Source: Silene conica | Taxonomy: Eukaryota; Streptophyta; Magnoliopsida; Caryophyllales; Caryophyllaceae | DNA length: 64,000 bases | Assembly (NCBI GenBank): GCA_029255685.2 | Contig: CM055319.2 | Span: forward strand, 24,150,247-24,214,246 | Direction: 5' to 3' | Shown here: piece after piece, positions 1 through 11,731 of the stretch | Numbering within the stretch: the first letter of the stretch is position 1 | Layout of the letters: each line of letters starts with the position of its first letter | Notes under the pieces: model-generated | What the model was told of the DNA's origin: nothing | Databases searched by the model: none | What the model saw: the letters and a program-made list of their open reading frames with translations, nothing else | Position numbers and translations under genes: made by a program

Positions 1-544
1 ACTAGGGTTTGCATAGGTTTTGTTGTGTTTGCCTAGACACGTTTCTCATATTCTACTCGAGCCCAAGCCCATCACGCTTCTCAATGTCTTATACTCCGTT
101 TCCGACTCGTAACTTAAAAAAATTAACAATTACATATAACTAATTATCTTACTTAAATTATATAATTAGTATTAGTAAATATCGATTAAATTAATTATAA
201 GAATATAAAATTATTAGTTCTTACATAAGAATGTATATAAAATTAGAATTTAAATATAATTACGACTTAAATAGTAACACAAGTATAAATGAGAAATAAA
301 TATAAAATAGGATATATATTTAATTATAAATATATTATCAAAATTAAAGAAATATGGATGAAATGTCATTTTAAGAAATAATCGTCAAATATAAAATGAT
401 TATGAAATACGAAATAATTGTAGCAATACGATTTATAAAATAATAACAGTTTACGTAAAATACTTTATAAACATTTCATTTGAAATACTTGTATAACACA
501 TGGTTTGACTGTCGTTGACCAAAGCTAAAATACGGGGTATTACA
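1..544 (-). repeat. LTR fragment running off the left edge
   Basis: The stretch ends in TACGGGGTATTACA, so on the minus strand it begins TGTAATACCCCGTA, a common start of Ty3/gypsy-type plant LTRs. It is closely similar, in the same orientation, to about 30530-31029, the outer part of a split solo LTR, including the block around TGGTTTGA and GTTGACC near the end. No coding frame is present. The rest of the copy lies outside the window, so solo LTR versus full element cannot be told. Confidence 0.75.
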
Positions 545-581
545 ACGATAACCTCTGCAAACTTATCTTCTTAGCATAGAA

Positions 582-800
582 AGGAATAGTGCATATATTA
601 ATGACAATAAGCTACTCCCATTATTATTACCCTTACTCTAGCTTTCCAGTCAAGATGTTCAACCTTGTTAACCCGAAAATAAACTTTTTTAAAAAATCCC
701 AAATTTTGGATAAAACGGTCAAGTTATGATTAAATGTGTGAAACTAGTGGCCTACACCATACCATGACTAGTCAAAGGACAAATTTGGACAAATCTTCTT
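582..800 (-). pseudogene. Inverted duplicate fragment of MRH1-like intron 9 and exon 10
   Basis: Read on the minus strand, this segment matches the MRH1-like gene on the plus strand at about 8428-8680. About 590-672 corresponds to the start of exon 10 (the stretch encoding VEHLDWKARV), and 673-800 to the end of intron 9, including the shared run ACTAGTTTCAC and a following AATCATAACTT. The intron acceptor AG is lost (GGG here) and there are small indels, so it cannot be spliced or translated as the parent is. It lies against the LTR ending at 544. It is a local gene-fragment duplication in opposite orientation; intron sequence rules out an mRNA origin. Confidence 0.75.
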
Positions 801-1063
801 ATTAACAAAATAGCCTTCCCTATAAGATATGCACATAGATATTTATCATGAAGATCGTTAATCTGAGAGTGTTGTGCTGATTCAAGAGGACATCATTTTC
901 CAAGTTGATAAGAAGAAATTAAACAACTTTCTTCTGATTTTTTCTATGTTTTTTATGCGGGAAAACCCCGCAAGGGGGATTAAATCAAATTATTAGAATC
1001 GCTCAAAACAACATCAACAATGTTCGGAGGCGCATCCTTAACCCGCTTCCTCTGTCCAAGGCT

Positions 1064-1340
1064 TCATGGGGTGAAATGAGCTAAGAGGTGCGCAACACTA
1101 TTAGATTCATGTCTAGTAAACTGAAAAACTACTGAAATGAAAGAAGTGCATAAACTAGTAATATCTTCGTAAATACGACATATTTCAGTTCTTCCCTTCT
1201 GTCTCGCCTTCAGGTCCCGTATGACACTATGAGAATCACTTTCCACTATGATCCTTGTGTATCCCATCTTTCTTAATTACTTCTCTTACTCCTGCAAGAA
1301 TCGCATCTGCTTCCGTCATCTTTGCATCACGAGCCCCTAC
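1064..1340 (-). pseudogene. RNase H-like (RVT_3) domain fragment
   Basis: The minus strand encodes parts of an RNase H-like domain of the kind found at the C terminus of plant non-LTR retrotransposon ORF2 and in many plant RNase H-like proteins. Visible pieces are TEADAILAGVREV (about 1316-1278), then after a frameshift IIVESDSHSVIRDL, and the C-terminal signature RHESNSVAHLLAH near 1075-1115. The VESDS aspartate and the final histidine/alanine pattern fit the family. No reverse transcriptase accompanies it and the frame is broken, so it is a relic. Confidence 0.6.
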
Positions 1341-2432
1341 CATTTAAATGATCATGACCATCTATATGTTAGCCAAGTTTCAATGATCACGTTTAAATTT
1401 GCAGCGGTCGAGAATCAGTTCGGTATCAAATGGAGACATAATGAAGGTCGTTCCCACGGTAAAGGTCCAAAGAGTCGATCTTTTTTTTATTTCGTTGGTT
1501 TCCATTGATGTTTCAACTTCTTTTCACATATTTGTTCACTCTATTGCTATTGGCAGAATAACTAAGAGAAAGGAAATTCAGTTGATCGAACTTGACACAT
1601 ACTATCATTCACCTTTTAAGAAAAAGTCATATTTTATCCTTAGTTACGAGACTTACGACATACGACTTGGAGTAAGTATTTTATCGTCCACCTTTTAAAG
1701 AAGGGTGTTGCTCTTTCATGTACATGATTTAGTAAATCATGTACATGATTTAGTAAATCATGTACATGATTCCCCACTCTAGCCCTCCCATTTCAACAAC
1801 TACATTTTTCAATTTTCTTCACATTTTAATTTTCCCTTTCAATTTCCTCCTTCCACATCTCAACCACCACTCTTGCCGCCAGCACCCAACCACCACCATT
1901 ACTGCGATCGACCACTTCTTATGCAGACGCATCCTAAAATCGTCCTCCGTCCACTACACGCCTAAATCCGCTTTTTAAGATGGCAGAATATCTAACAAAG
2001 CATCCGGGCATTCGAAGAACTGCGATACATTGTTCCTATTTTAGTTTGTAATTTTACCTAACATGCATTGGGATTCACTTGTACACACTCTAAGTAATTA
2101 ATCTTTTGTTAATTGAATAGTATCATGAATTTAGTTTGTTCTTTCATTTTTTGCCCAATGTGAAATAATGGTGTTTTTTTATCGGTCTATTGAATTAAAT
2201 TATGTTTTCTTGAAGCCTGATTTGGTATGGGTGAATTCAATTCTTATTTTCATAAACCTAATTTGATCAATGTTTATTTAATTTACTAATTCCATAAAAA
2301 AAACTGATGCATAAATAATGAAGTTACTTGATCTACATGAAAATTAAGATCCATAAGAAGTAATTCAATGAGAATTTGATTTATCTAGAGAAAGAAAGAG
2401 AAAATTAGAGGGTTTTTAAAAACAAAAATCAT
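1341..2432. other. Intergenic DNA, no gene seen
   Basis: AT-rich DNA with stops in all frames apart from short chance ORFs. The only structured item seen is the 21-bp tandem repeat at 1717-1771. Distal promoter sequence of the downstream MRH1-like gene may be included. Confidence 0.5.
1717..1771. repeat. 21-bp tandem repeat with dyad symmetry, 2.6 copies
   Basis: The unit CATGTACATGATTTAGTAAAT occurs twice in full (1717-1737, 1738-1758) and partly a third time (1759-1771). Each unit contains the perfect palindrome CATGTACATG, and the junction GATTTAGTAAATC is nearly palindromic, so the array can form alternative hairpins. Confidence 0.85.
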
Positions 2433-2615
2433 CACCGAAGACGGGCACTATCCGTCACAAGCTGAAGACGGATAGTCCCCCTCGCACAATATGCAAGTGA
2501 CAACATCCATGGGTGCTCCATTTTTCCCGACTTGTCCTCCCACTTAATTTCTTGTGAGAGGGAAGTATCCGTTTTCAGCTTGTGACGACTAGTTGACTAT
2601 CCGTCACAAGCATGA
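2433..2615. mobile_element. MITE-like element with 22-bp inverted arms
   Basis: The arm at 2453-2474 (CGTCACAAGCTGAAGACGGA and two more bases) pairs with 2566-2587, 21 of 22 positions matching. The interior contains CTCGCACAATATGCAAGTGA; a diverged relative with the same interior motif lies at 14495-14665. No protein is encoded. Outer ends and target duplication are not clear, so the superfamily is unassigned. Confidence 0.6.
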
Positions 2616-2879
2616 CACACTGTTTTAATAGGGCATGCTCGTATGGAAAAATTAGGAGAAAATGTACATAAAAGAGTAAAACTCGTACATAAAAGAGTAA
2701 TTGCGTTAAAAAAAGTCTGAAGCAGAGCCAACTCGCCCAACACCCAAGTCCGAGTTCGATTCGAGTCCAAGTCCAAGTTCCCAATGAACAAGGTCAGTTT
2801 CAGCATGAGTCAAGAGACTCAAATCCAAATTCAAATCCCAACCCAATCCCGCTCGGGTCCCCAAGTTAGACATCGACAA

Positions 2880-2886
2880 TATAAAA
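2880..2886 (+). promoter_or_regulatory. Candidate TATA box of the MRH1-like gene
   Basis: TATAAAA stands about 800 bp upstream of the start codon, ahead of a GA-rich stretch (2940-3060) typical of plant 5' UTRs. With the usual 25-35 bp offset, transcription would begin near 2912-2920. The assignment rests on position only. Confidence 0.4.
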
Positions 2887-2911
2887 GAGAAAAAACATTT
2901 AAAGAGGCGAT

Positions 2912-3678
2912 TACTAGTTTACAAAATTTAAGTAAATACAGTAATCCCAAAATTAAGGGAGGGAAATTAAGGAAAGGGAAAACATGGAAGCTTGGATTAC
3001 TGTTAGAAGGGGAGGAGAGAGGAACAGAAACAAAGGAGAGAGAAAGAAAAAAAAAAAACAAAAAATCAAAAACAAAGACACAAAGAAATTGTTGATTTTA
3101 AAAAAAATATTTGATTCTTACATTTATATTGTTTTTGTTATTTCAACATTTTCATCAATTTCATATTGAAGGCAGCAGCTGAAAGTTTGATTCTTGGAGA
3201 CATTTTTGTCCTCATTATAATAATTCAGGTAAACCTTAATTCTGTGTTTTTATCTTATGATTATGTTATTTTGATGCATTGCTTTATCATGTAATGCAAT
3301 TTTGTTGCTAATTTTGAGTACCCTTTTGAATAATTTGAAGAGGGTTTGTTTCTGATTATGTGTATCATCATTGTTGGTTTAGGGGTCAAATTGGTTTAAG
3401 CTGCTTGCCACATTGTCAAACAAGGAAGGGTTCTTTTTGCTCTTAATTTATTGCTGAATTCAAGAGAAAGCAGTCACTTTGGATTATTATTGTGTAATTG
3501 TAATCCGTGTGTGAAATTTGTAAGGGCATTGCCGCCATTGTTTTGGTGGTGTTTTCTTTACTCTGTGACCGAAGGAAGGTCGGTCATTCAGGGTTTGGAT
3601 AGAATCCTGGCGATTCTGCATAACATTGTTGTGTATAGGTGCTGCCTGTCAGGGAATGTGCATTGTGTGGAGCGAGCA
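2912..3678 (+). other. Probable 5' UTR with intron, MRH1-like gene
   Basis: This stretch between the TATA-like site and the start codon contains a GA-rich leader, a poly-A run near 3048-3060, and a consensus splice donor after 3229 (TTCAG|GTAAACC). A 5'-UTR intron ending somewhere between 3380 and 3465 is plausible. An ATG at 3451 is in frame with the main start, but the stretch it would add has no signal-peptide character. Confidence 0.45.
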
Positions 3679-6600
3679 ATGAGGGGAAGATGGAGCTCAT
3701 TTAATCTTCAGTTTATATGTTTTGTGGTTTTGATTCTTGGTTCAGGACTTCCAGTAACTTCTTCGCTCAATCTCGAGGGTAAGTGAGCATAAAGGCATTC
3801 CCCCTGTCAAATCTATCGCTCCATTGATGTTATCACGAAATACAATCGTTATAACTTTCTTCAACGAAGTAGTTTTCTTAAGCCGAACTTGACAAACGTT
3901 TACCTTTTTATCTTCACTTAGATAGGGAGTTAAAGTAACACAGTGGCCAACAAAGTTGAAAGCGCTCAATAAATTTGGAATTGAGGGAGTATCAACGAGC
4001 ATTTAATATAAAATAAATAATTATTTTGTTTCATTCATAATGTTCCTTGTAGGATCTATTTTGTTGAAATTCCGGGCTAACATAGACTCAGATCCATCTA
4101 ATTCTCTTGCGAATTGGAATTCAAACGATCATCTGCCTTGCCATTGGTTAGGTGTCCATTGCGTTGACGGCAAAGTGCAAATGCTGTAAGTTCCATACAA
4201 TTTACATTAACAACAATGGCCCAATTGGCCATGACTGTACTGCTCTAGTCGTGTCATATCTGAAATGCTTAAATAGATGATAGAAGCAGAGAAAGAAAGA
4301 AATTATAGCAGTTTATTTGAGTTGTTTCATTTTCCGATATAGAGATCTAAGTGGACTTTCATTGGGAGGAACGCTGGCACCACAACTTGGGAACCTTGTG
4401 AATTTAAGAGCACTGTGAGTATTATTTGTCAAATTGCACTTACTCTGATGTGTTTTTGTATTTCCTTCCAACATGATAAAACAATTACATAATTGGCATT
4501 TTTGCTAAAATGTTAAATTTTCTAAATGACTCGCGAAAATGGCTATTATCTTTGTTGTGAAGTAAAGTCAGGCAAGTACCTCAAACCATTTCATTATAGT
4601 TCATGCGGAAACAAGCTCTTTGTGTTGTTATCATAGGAGTCATGTAGTGTACATCTAACCACCCAACCCCGCAATTTGTGGAAGGCTGTGAGTTACTGTG
4701 GTGGTGGTGTTAAAATTGACCTAATTGTTTCGCCTTTTGCCGTCTTTCCTCTGTTAAGATTTTGTGATTTCTTATTTTTACTTGAACAGTGTATTACGCA
4801 CAAACCGTCTATCTGGTGCCATCCCGATTGAATTTGAACATCTTACCCTCCTTGAGGTACTGGACTTGAGAGACAATAATTTGACTGGAATGATTCCATC
4901 AGAGATTGCAAATCTAATATCATTGAAACAATTGTAAGTACTGGCATGCCATGTCTGCCAACACATTTCTAGCTTCAAATCTACCAAGTGATGAAAATTT
5001 ATTTGTTGCTCTAGACTGCTTTGCAATAATAAGTTCGAAGGACCTATACCTCCAGAAGTGAAGGAGCTCAGCTGGCTGTCTGAGCTGCAATACGATGAAT
5101 ACCTTGGATCAGTTAATAATAGAAAATTTGCCGTCTGGTAATTATATACTCATTGCTGAGCATTTAACTATTTTCACATTTTCACACCTTGGATCAGTTG
5201 ATGCATTTTCCCTTTTGTAAGTTTGAGTTACAGATGTGTGGATCGTTACCAATTTTGAATGTTGAATAACTCTGTGATTTAGCTTTATTTATGTTGTATC
5301 AACTGATGCGCCTTAAGGACTGAACTGATATCTTAGTTAGTAACTATTACATAGAACTATAGAAGTCACCATTGCCACAAATCCCTTGAATTTTTGTCAT
5401 ATTTATGTATTGATGTTACCATAAACATATTTTTGTGATGTAAATCGTTTGAAATCTGGCCTAATGCTTTTATTTGCAGGCCTAATGGTGTATGTGACTC
5501 TGGTCTTCATCCTCAAGACACCCCCTACAGTAATTTTGAAAGTATGTGTAAACTACCTCACATCCCATTTATAATGTCAAGACATGACTTTGATGATCAA
5601 ATGATGCTAACTTTTACCGCTACTTTCTTGCAATACGTAATAGCGATGGCTTTTTAGAAATTGATACTATGGTAATAATTGTTTGGATGAATTAAAAGTG
5701 AAATTTTACTCTAGATGGCACACACATTTGAAGCAATTTAAAGGGCAAAATTAAAGAGTACAATAAAACTCGGAAAGGACTAGTATACGTTATAAGTTGT
5801 GATTTACAGTTTTTATTTATTTTACTTTCTTCTCTGTTTGATCTAATAATCTATTTTTGACTTACGTTTCATTATGAATAAAAGGTATTGACTTCGGCTA
5901 TTTTCAGCTTCATATGACCCAATTCTGCTTGAAAAAGCACATGCTATTGCTGCTGTCACACGTCGACAATTAGCCGAGCAATCCAGTAACATCGAAGTAC
6001 CTGATAAAGGGAGCAATCCTGGATTCCAGTTCTCTTCACGACCAATTTTCAGAAGTAGTGGGTCTTTTCCAGCTTCGGGCCCCGAGAAGGGCCCATTTAA
6101 GGCAGCCACATCAATGCCACAGGTAAACGAACCAGGCCAAACCACCCAAAAATCCCTCTCCCAATCTGAAAAGCGAGGACTTTCACAGATGGTATGGGTG
6201 TTTATCGCTGTTGCTCTTGGAGTTGCCTTCTTGCTTGCTACTGCTACTGCATTCTATTTCATGTGGAGAAGTCGCTGCAAAAAACCTATACGCCCCTATA
6301 AGACTGGCATTAGTGGACAATTGCAGAAAGCATTTGTTACTGGTAATTTTCCACTCTTTTATTTATCACTTCTTTTAATATAAATTGTTGATTTGGTTTG
6401 TTTCAAACTCCAAACCTGAATGACGTGTCATATAGGAAGAGTTTAACATCAAACGTGACATACAAGTGTAGGGACTCTGTTCTTGTTTCATACATGCTTG
6501 TGCTGTATGGTTTGTATGCCTGGAAAATGATCAGGGTTTATCTAAATTTGGAAAAGCAAGCCGAACTCAAAAATTTGATACTAAGACTATGTTTATTCAG

Positions 6601-9600
6601 AGACTCAGTATGAGTCTCAACAACTGTAAAATATTGTAAGTTTGATATCGAGACTTTTGCTGAGACCCATCTTAAGAGCCCGTTAAACCTAGTCTTAAGA
6701 AGATCTGAAAGCGGTAACCTAAATTGTAACCAGAGCCTGACTGATTTTCAGCGATATGTACTTGATTTTGTGTATCGGTGTACCCGTAAAAAACCCGAAC
6801 CTGAATTAGCGTGAGTCCATTTCAACATAAACTTATTTGACGAGTCAAAAAAACTCATTTTCTCATAAACATCTAAACTGATTTGACCTGTGTCAAAAGA
6901 AACTACCATCACTCTATGAATCAAATCAGTAAACTTTGATTTAATTTTAATATTTTAAGATACTCTGTATTCAACATGTTATTTTTTGAATGAACAATAT
7001 TATTAATGTAAACCTGTCTCATTCATATCTGACCCAATAATGGTGTAGCTTGATCTCACATTCTCACCTGATCCTACTGACTCGACTCGAACGGTACTTG
7101 ATCTGAAGCACGAATCGATTAGGTTGAGGGGCCAAAATGTACTTAAGCCCAATCAATCTGAAATCAAAACAAAGACTTAGCTCAGAGAACCGCACAAACT
7201 TAACCCGATTTGAAACTGAACAAATGACCCATTTTCTAAGTCTAAGTTTATCCACAACGTAATTAGCTACTGATGTGTGTTCATCTAACATAGTCTCACA
7301 CAAATGTGACCCAACGACAATATCCTAAAAAATGTTGAAAAAGGGTTTTCCCTTTATCATTCCACTTATCTATTAGCCTTTGTTTTTTTGGTGTAAAAGG
7401 AGCTACAAGAGCAAATCTGATATTGACGGGGTTTGAACCCAGGTCCTGATACATTAGTATCACTGCTCATTGCCTTACCAGCGAGATTTGTTAGCCTTAG
7501 GTTAAAATCATCCTCCACATTATTGTTGATAGTATGAACGTCATTAACATTTAAATTTGGCGTGCTCATTATCTATCTTTTTTTCATGCTTATTGTCGTT
7601 CATTCTATGCGGTAAGAGAATATCTTGAAATATTTGTCCTTTTAAGTACAGGTGTCCCCAAACTAAATAGACCAGAACTAGAAACAGCGTGTGAAGACTT
7701 CAGCAATATTATTGTTTCTTTTGATGTCTTCACGATCTACAAGGGAACTTTATCAAGTGGAGTAGAAATTGCAGTTGGATCAACGAGAATCACTTCTCCA
7801 GTTAATTGGTCAAGGGAAGCAGAATTAACATACAGAAAAAAGGTTTGTAGGAGCCAAAGCTTGCGCAATGCTAGTGGCTTAAAATAGCTCTTTCCATCTC
7901 ATCTATTTTATCCATATTTGACCTTGGTGATCAAACGTTGTCGACATTAACTGATCCTTTCTTATATATATATATATATATATATATGATACAACATTTT
8001 AGAAAAGGATAAAATTGAAAATATTTGTTTCAATAAATCAAACATAACAAATTTTACTTTGAAACCTGACATATACTGGAATAAGTTGATGGTCAAACTT
8101 GAAATCAGTTGAACACCAAATTCAGAGGTGAACAACAACTTTGGGACATGCTACAAATTGAAACATGATTTTTTTGTTTTCGGTTTCTGTAATGATGATA
8201 TTCTATGTTTCTGACCTTGACATGCTACAGATTGAAACACTATCCCGAGTGAATCACAAGAATTTTATGAATCTTATTGGCTATTGTGAAGAGCAAGAAC
8301 CATTTACTAGGATGATGGTTTTTGAATATACCCCAAATGGCAACCTCTTTGAGCACCTTCATGGTAAATATCTACGTGTATGTCTTATAGTGAAGGCTAT
8401 TTTGGTTTAATGACAAGTTTTGAGCAAGTTTGTCCAACGATTAGTCATGGTAAGATGTAGTTAGGACTTGAAGGTTCTAGTTGATCCCTGAACCTTAGAA
8501 CGTCACTAGTTTCACTACATGTAATCATAACTTACAAAATGACCGTTCTGATCCAGAACGTGTGGTTTCCCAGAAAGTTTTACAAAAGTTTGTTTTCCAG
8601 TTAACGAAGTTGAACATCTTGACTGGAAAGCTAGAGTGAGGATAATAATGGGAGTAGCTTATTGTCTTCAATATATGCACCATGACCTTAATCCTCCAAT
8701 TGTACATTCCAAGTTGAGCTCAACTTTGGTATATTTGACTGATGATTATGCAGCTAAGGTACACCATTCATCCTTGTTTTGTGCCAATTCAGCTCCTTTT
8801 TACTCAATCATGCTTACATTGTATAGCAATAATGTGTTTCTCTTATAATAACCCAGATTGCCGAGATGCCATTTGAGAGTTTACCCAAAGTAAAGGACTC
8901 GGGGGAAGCTGGATCACCGGTTAGATGTGCTGATCCTCGGGATAATGTGTATGACTTTGGTATATTGCTGCTTGAAATCATCACGGGAAGACTTCCTTAC
9001 TCGGAAAAGGAAGGCTCCTTGATAGATTGGGTAATGTCTTCATTTGTACATCTTGATCTCCAAGACTCTAATCTTGCCTCCAGGGCTTTTTACTAATTTT
9101 GGACTTTTGGAGAGAGAAGAGGGAACGAAATTTGGCATACCATGTTTTTGAAGAGAAATAAGCGACTTGTGAGAAATCAAATTTTCCATTCATACAAACC
9201 ATGTTAAGGAAATGATCGAAGTAATTCTCCCCAAACTAAACACTCGAACAAGGCCTAATTGGCCTTCTCTGACTAAATCCATTTACCCACAATGCCAGAG
9301 GAAAAGTAGTAAGGAGTTAAGGACTGAGGAGTTCCTCAGCCCAAGTAGAATTTTAAGAATGTCCAAAAAATTCAATTAAAAAAAAGTTTCATAAAAATTC
9401 TGTCATCCTCTCTATGATAGAAGTTGTCTTTTCTGATTTCAATATTGTACAAAGCATTAATGATTTGATGTTTTCTTTGCTGGTCTATCCTGTAGGCTTC
9501 CCTGTATTTGAAGGAGAAGAACAAAGACCTGATCGACCCAATACTCAAGTCTGTCAAAACTAATGAGCTTGATATCATATGTGATATCATTCAACGATGT

Positions 9601-9747
9601 ATCAGCCCCGATCCCATGCAGAGACCTACAATCCAGGCGCTGACTTCGAGATTAAGGGAAGTCATTTCGATAGGTCCTGAAGCCGCTGTACCACGACTTT
9701 CTCCCCTATGGTGGGCTGAACTAGAAATATTATCTGAGGTAGCTTGA
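3679..9747 (+). CDS. MRH1: LRR receptor-like pseudokinase, MRH1/MDIS2 family (12 exons)
   Basis: Predicted exons: 3679-3778, 4053-4185, 4343-4414, 4790-4933, 5015-5137, 5480-5541, 5908-6342, 7652-7842, 8231-8363, 8601-8758, 8857-9030, 9496-9747. All introns are GT-AG and the 1977-nt reading frame is open, giving 658 residues, near the roughly 680 of Arabidopsis MRH1. Order: signal peptide (about 1-29), LRR N-terminal cap with DSDPSNSLANW (about 34-77), three to four LRRs (78-190), Ser/Pro-rich stalk, membrane span (about 306-331, VWVFIAVALGVAFLLA), kinase-like domain (about 357-640). Active-site residues are missing: the VAIK lysine region reads EIAVGSTRI, the HRD loop VHSKLSST, and DFG is absent, so it should not phosphorylate. 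Relatives act at the plasma membrane in root-hair growth (MRH1) and pollen-tube attraction (MDIS proteins), partnering active kinases. The start at 3679 was chosen because it gives the family-like MRGRWSS start and signal peptide. MRH1 versus its MDIS1-type paralogue is not settled. Confidence 0.9.
7385..7500 (-). repeat. tRNA-derived SINE-like sequence in intron 7
   Basis: On the minus strand an A-box-like TGGTAAGGCA (7490-7481) is followed about 45 nt later by a B-box-like GGTTCAAACCC (7439-7429), the spacing and order of an RNA polymerase III promoter of a tRNA-derived SINE. The tail runs into GCTCCTTTTA. No cloverleaf can be folded, so it is not a tRNA gene. Target duplications were not resolved. 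Confidence 0.5.
7963..7987. repeat. (TA)n microsatellite in intron 8
   Basis: An uninterrupted TA dinucleotide run of about 12 units lies inside intron 8 of the MRH1-like gene. Confidence 0.95.
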
Positions 9748-10326
9748 TTTGGGCATAATCTCATTTTGTATGTTGTCGATCATACATAAGAAGAGTACAG
9801 TAGCACACCCTTACGTTATCATGCCTAGGTTGAATTCGACACAACTCCGCCTTTCCTCATCTGTAATTTCTTGTGAAGATTTATAGGGAGTTGGAGCTAT
9901 AGTTTTTATTTATATATACTCCCTCCATTTCAATTTTAAAATGATATAGTGTACATGTCCAATCAATGGGTCAATTTTAAGAAATAGGGATGAAATATTG
10001 CTGTTGTTCTTTGACTTAAAATCTAAGTCATCTACCACTTTTAGGGGGGAAAACCTTTAAAAGTTGTACATGGATTTAGGACGTGCTCATTGAAAAGGGT
10101 CAATTTTTGTCTCTGGTTTTATTTCAGAAATAAACAAATACAGTATGTCAAAAGAGTACGTCTAGCTCCCTTGAGGCCTTGAACCATGATCATGGACCGT
10201 GTGAGAGAAGGTGGGCTAGGTCGGATTAAGCCTTGGTGAAAATTATCGGGATAAAAATTATCGGGATAAAAGTTTAATTATAACACTTTAGAAATTTTTT
10301 AATTCAAACTATACTTCCTAAGATAA
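9748..10326 (+). other. 3' flank of the MRH1-like gene
   Basis: The 3' UTR probably ends within the first 150-200 bp, where AT-rich possible polyadenylation sequence occurs (9880-9925). CTCCCTCCATTTCAAT at about 9920 resembles one end of a Stowaway-type MITE, but no matching second end was found. The remainder shows no gene. Confidence 0.4.
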
Positions 10327-10524
10327 TACTCCTTCCTAGTTAGGGTGTTGGTTCTCTTTCTTTTGGGCACCAAATTAATGAAATGATTTTGAACCACACA
10401 AAATACTTTTCCCCACATGAAATAGATTCCGGGCTACAAAAAACTTACCGAAAAAGGAAAGAGGAACCAACACTCAACTAGCATTGAAACGGAAAGAACA
10501 CCAACACCTCGACTAGGAGGAGTA
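10327..10524. mobile_element. Stowaway-like MITE with TA target duplication
   Basis: The element starts TA-CTCCTTCCTAGTTAGGGTG (from 10327) and ends with the inverted complement CACCTCGACTAGGAGGAG-TA (to 10524); both arms continue into the shared stretch GTGTTGGTTCT and its complement AGAACACCAAC. About 194 bp between TA dinucleotides, CTCC ends and no ORF fit a Stowaway (Tc1/mariner-derived) MITE. A second copy of the arm complement near 10458-10483 suggests internal duplication. Confidence 0.75.
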
Positions 10525-10730
10525 TCAAATATTTAACTAACATAGCAACATTCAAGTGCTAAGAGAAATGAAATTAGGGTTCTTAATCGAGTCGTAAAAT
10601 AAGTCATGACTGAGTATCGTTCTTGTTTCGGGTTATAATTAAAATGAAATAGTCCAAGCTTGAGTTGAGTCAACGCGCTCCTTTCGGATATAGGGTGAGA
10701 TGATTACTGCCTCGAGTTTTGCCTTGGGGG

Positions 10731-11731
10731 TGATAAGAGCCCGTCGTCAAAGCCTATCAAACAGTATTTGTACTCAACAAACTAGCAAGTAATAAGCAGA
10801 AGTCGGATCCCAAGGGACAGTTCATCAAAAGGTTATCGATTCAAGTAGTTATGTCTTTAATGGTAAACATGTCATTAATGGTGTCAAACATCTTAACAAA
10901 GATAAACATGATGATTGAGTAAAATAATTAACAAAGGATTAAGTTAAAGGACTCGGTAAAGAGTAAAGGAATTATACCAACTTGAGATGAACAAAGGAAA
11001 TGGAAGAACAATAAAAGAAAGCTTTCATTAATGACGAAGTTGTCAATTCTCCAATACAAACCCAAGAATTCTTCAATTACCCAACTAGATCTAAAATTGC
11101 TTGAACAATAATTAAGGAAAGATTAAGATGTAACTAAGCTAATTAAAGAGTAGTCTGGGCTAATATGAAGTCTCTACAGTATGTCTCCAAAGTGTAATTA
11201 TATAAGCTATTTATATTAATTACAAGTATAGGGTTAACTAAGGGCTTAAATTACGATTAGGCTCCTTAAGAAAGTCCCCTGCCTTGCTAAAGCTAGAGCA
11301 AGTCATGCGGCTCTTCTCCTTGCGTGGGAGATCCTGTCAGCTGGCTCGCTCGAGTTGAAGGCTAGCACGCTCGAGCAAGGCAGAGCTCAACTGGTTTCCC
11401 CCTTGCTTTGACTTGCCCGCCCCCTAAGTCATGGGTGATGGTCTGGACTCCTGGGGGTTCCTCCTCTTTGTCCATAAATTTGTTTTACTGACTAAGGCCT
11501 TTAGTCTCGATCTCCTCTTTGATGATCGGCCGTTAGATGTGGTTAATTTAGTTCCGAAATGCTCCAGTTAGGCAAAGTTAGCAATCTTCTCCTAACAAAG
11601 GCACCAAAATTTCATAGAATAACAAATAGGAAGTTAAAGACAAGAAACGACCCTAATAATTACATAAAAGCATACGAAACAAGGGTAGTTATAGTTAGGG
11701 GACTAAATGTGCGTGAATACGAGTCGCGTCA
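10731..11731 (-). repeat. Probable LTR, minus orientation
   Basis: Read on the minus strand the segment starts TGACGCGACTCG (11731) and ends ACGACGGGCTCTTATCA (10731). The end resembles the ACGACGGGCATCA terminus of the tRNA-Asp-primed element at 49446-55922, and the internal CTGTCCCTTGGGATCCGAC resembles the conserved stretch near the 3' end of such LTRs. Flanks do not form a target duplication and no primer site is evident, so limits are provisional. Confidence 0.4.

Noticed and set aside
1248-1698. Two overlapping plus-strand ORFs
   Set aside because: No recognisable motif; partly the reverse of the RNase H relic.
2784-3095. 103-residue ORF ahead of the MRH1-like gene
   Set aside because: Low-complexity Gln/Lys translation over the GA-rich leader and promoter; no domain.
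3790-3990. Stowaway MITE in intron 1
   Set aside because: Only one plausible end (TTGAGGGAGTAT near 3975) is visible; no matching inverted end was found.
7385-7500. tRNA gene in intron 7
   Set aside because: A and B box-like sequences are present but no acceptor stem or anticodon arm can be formed; treated as SINE-like.
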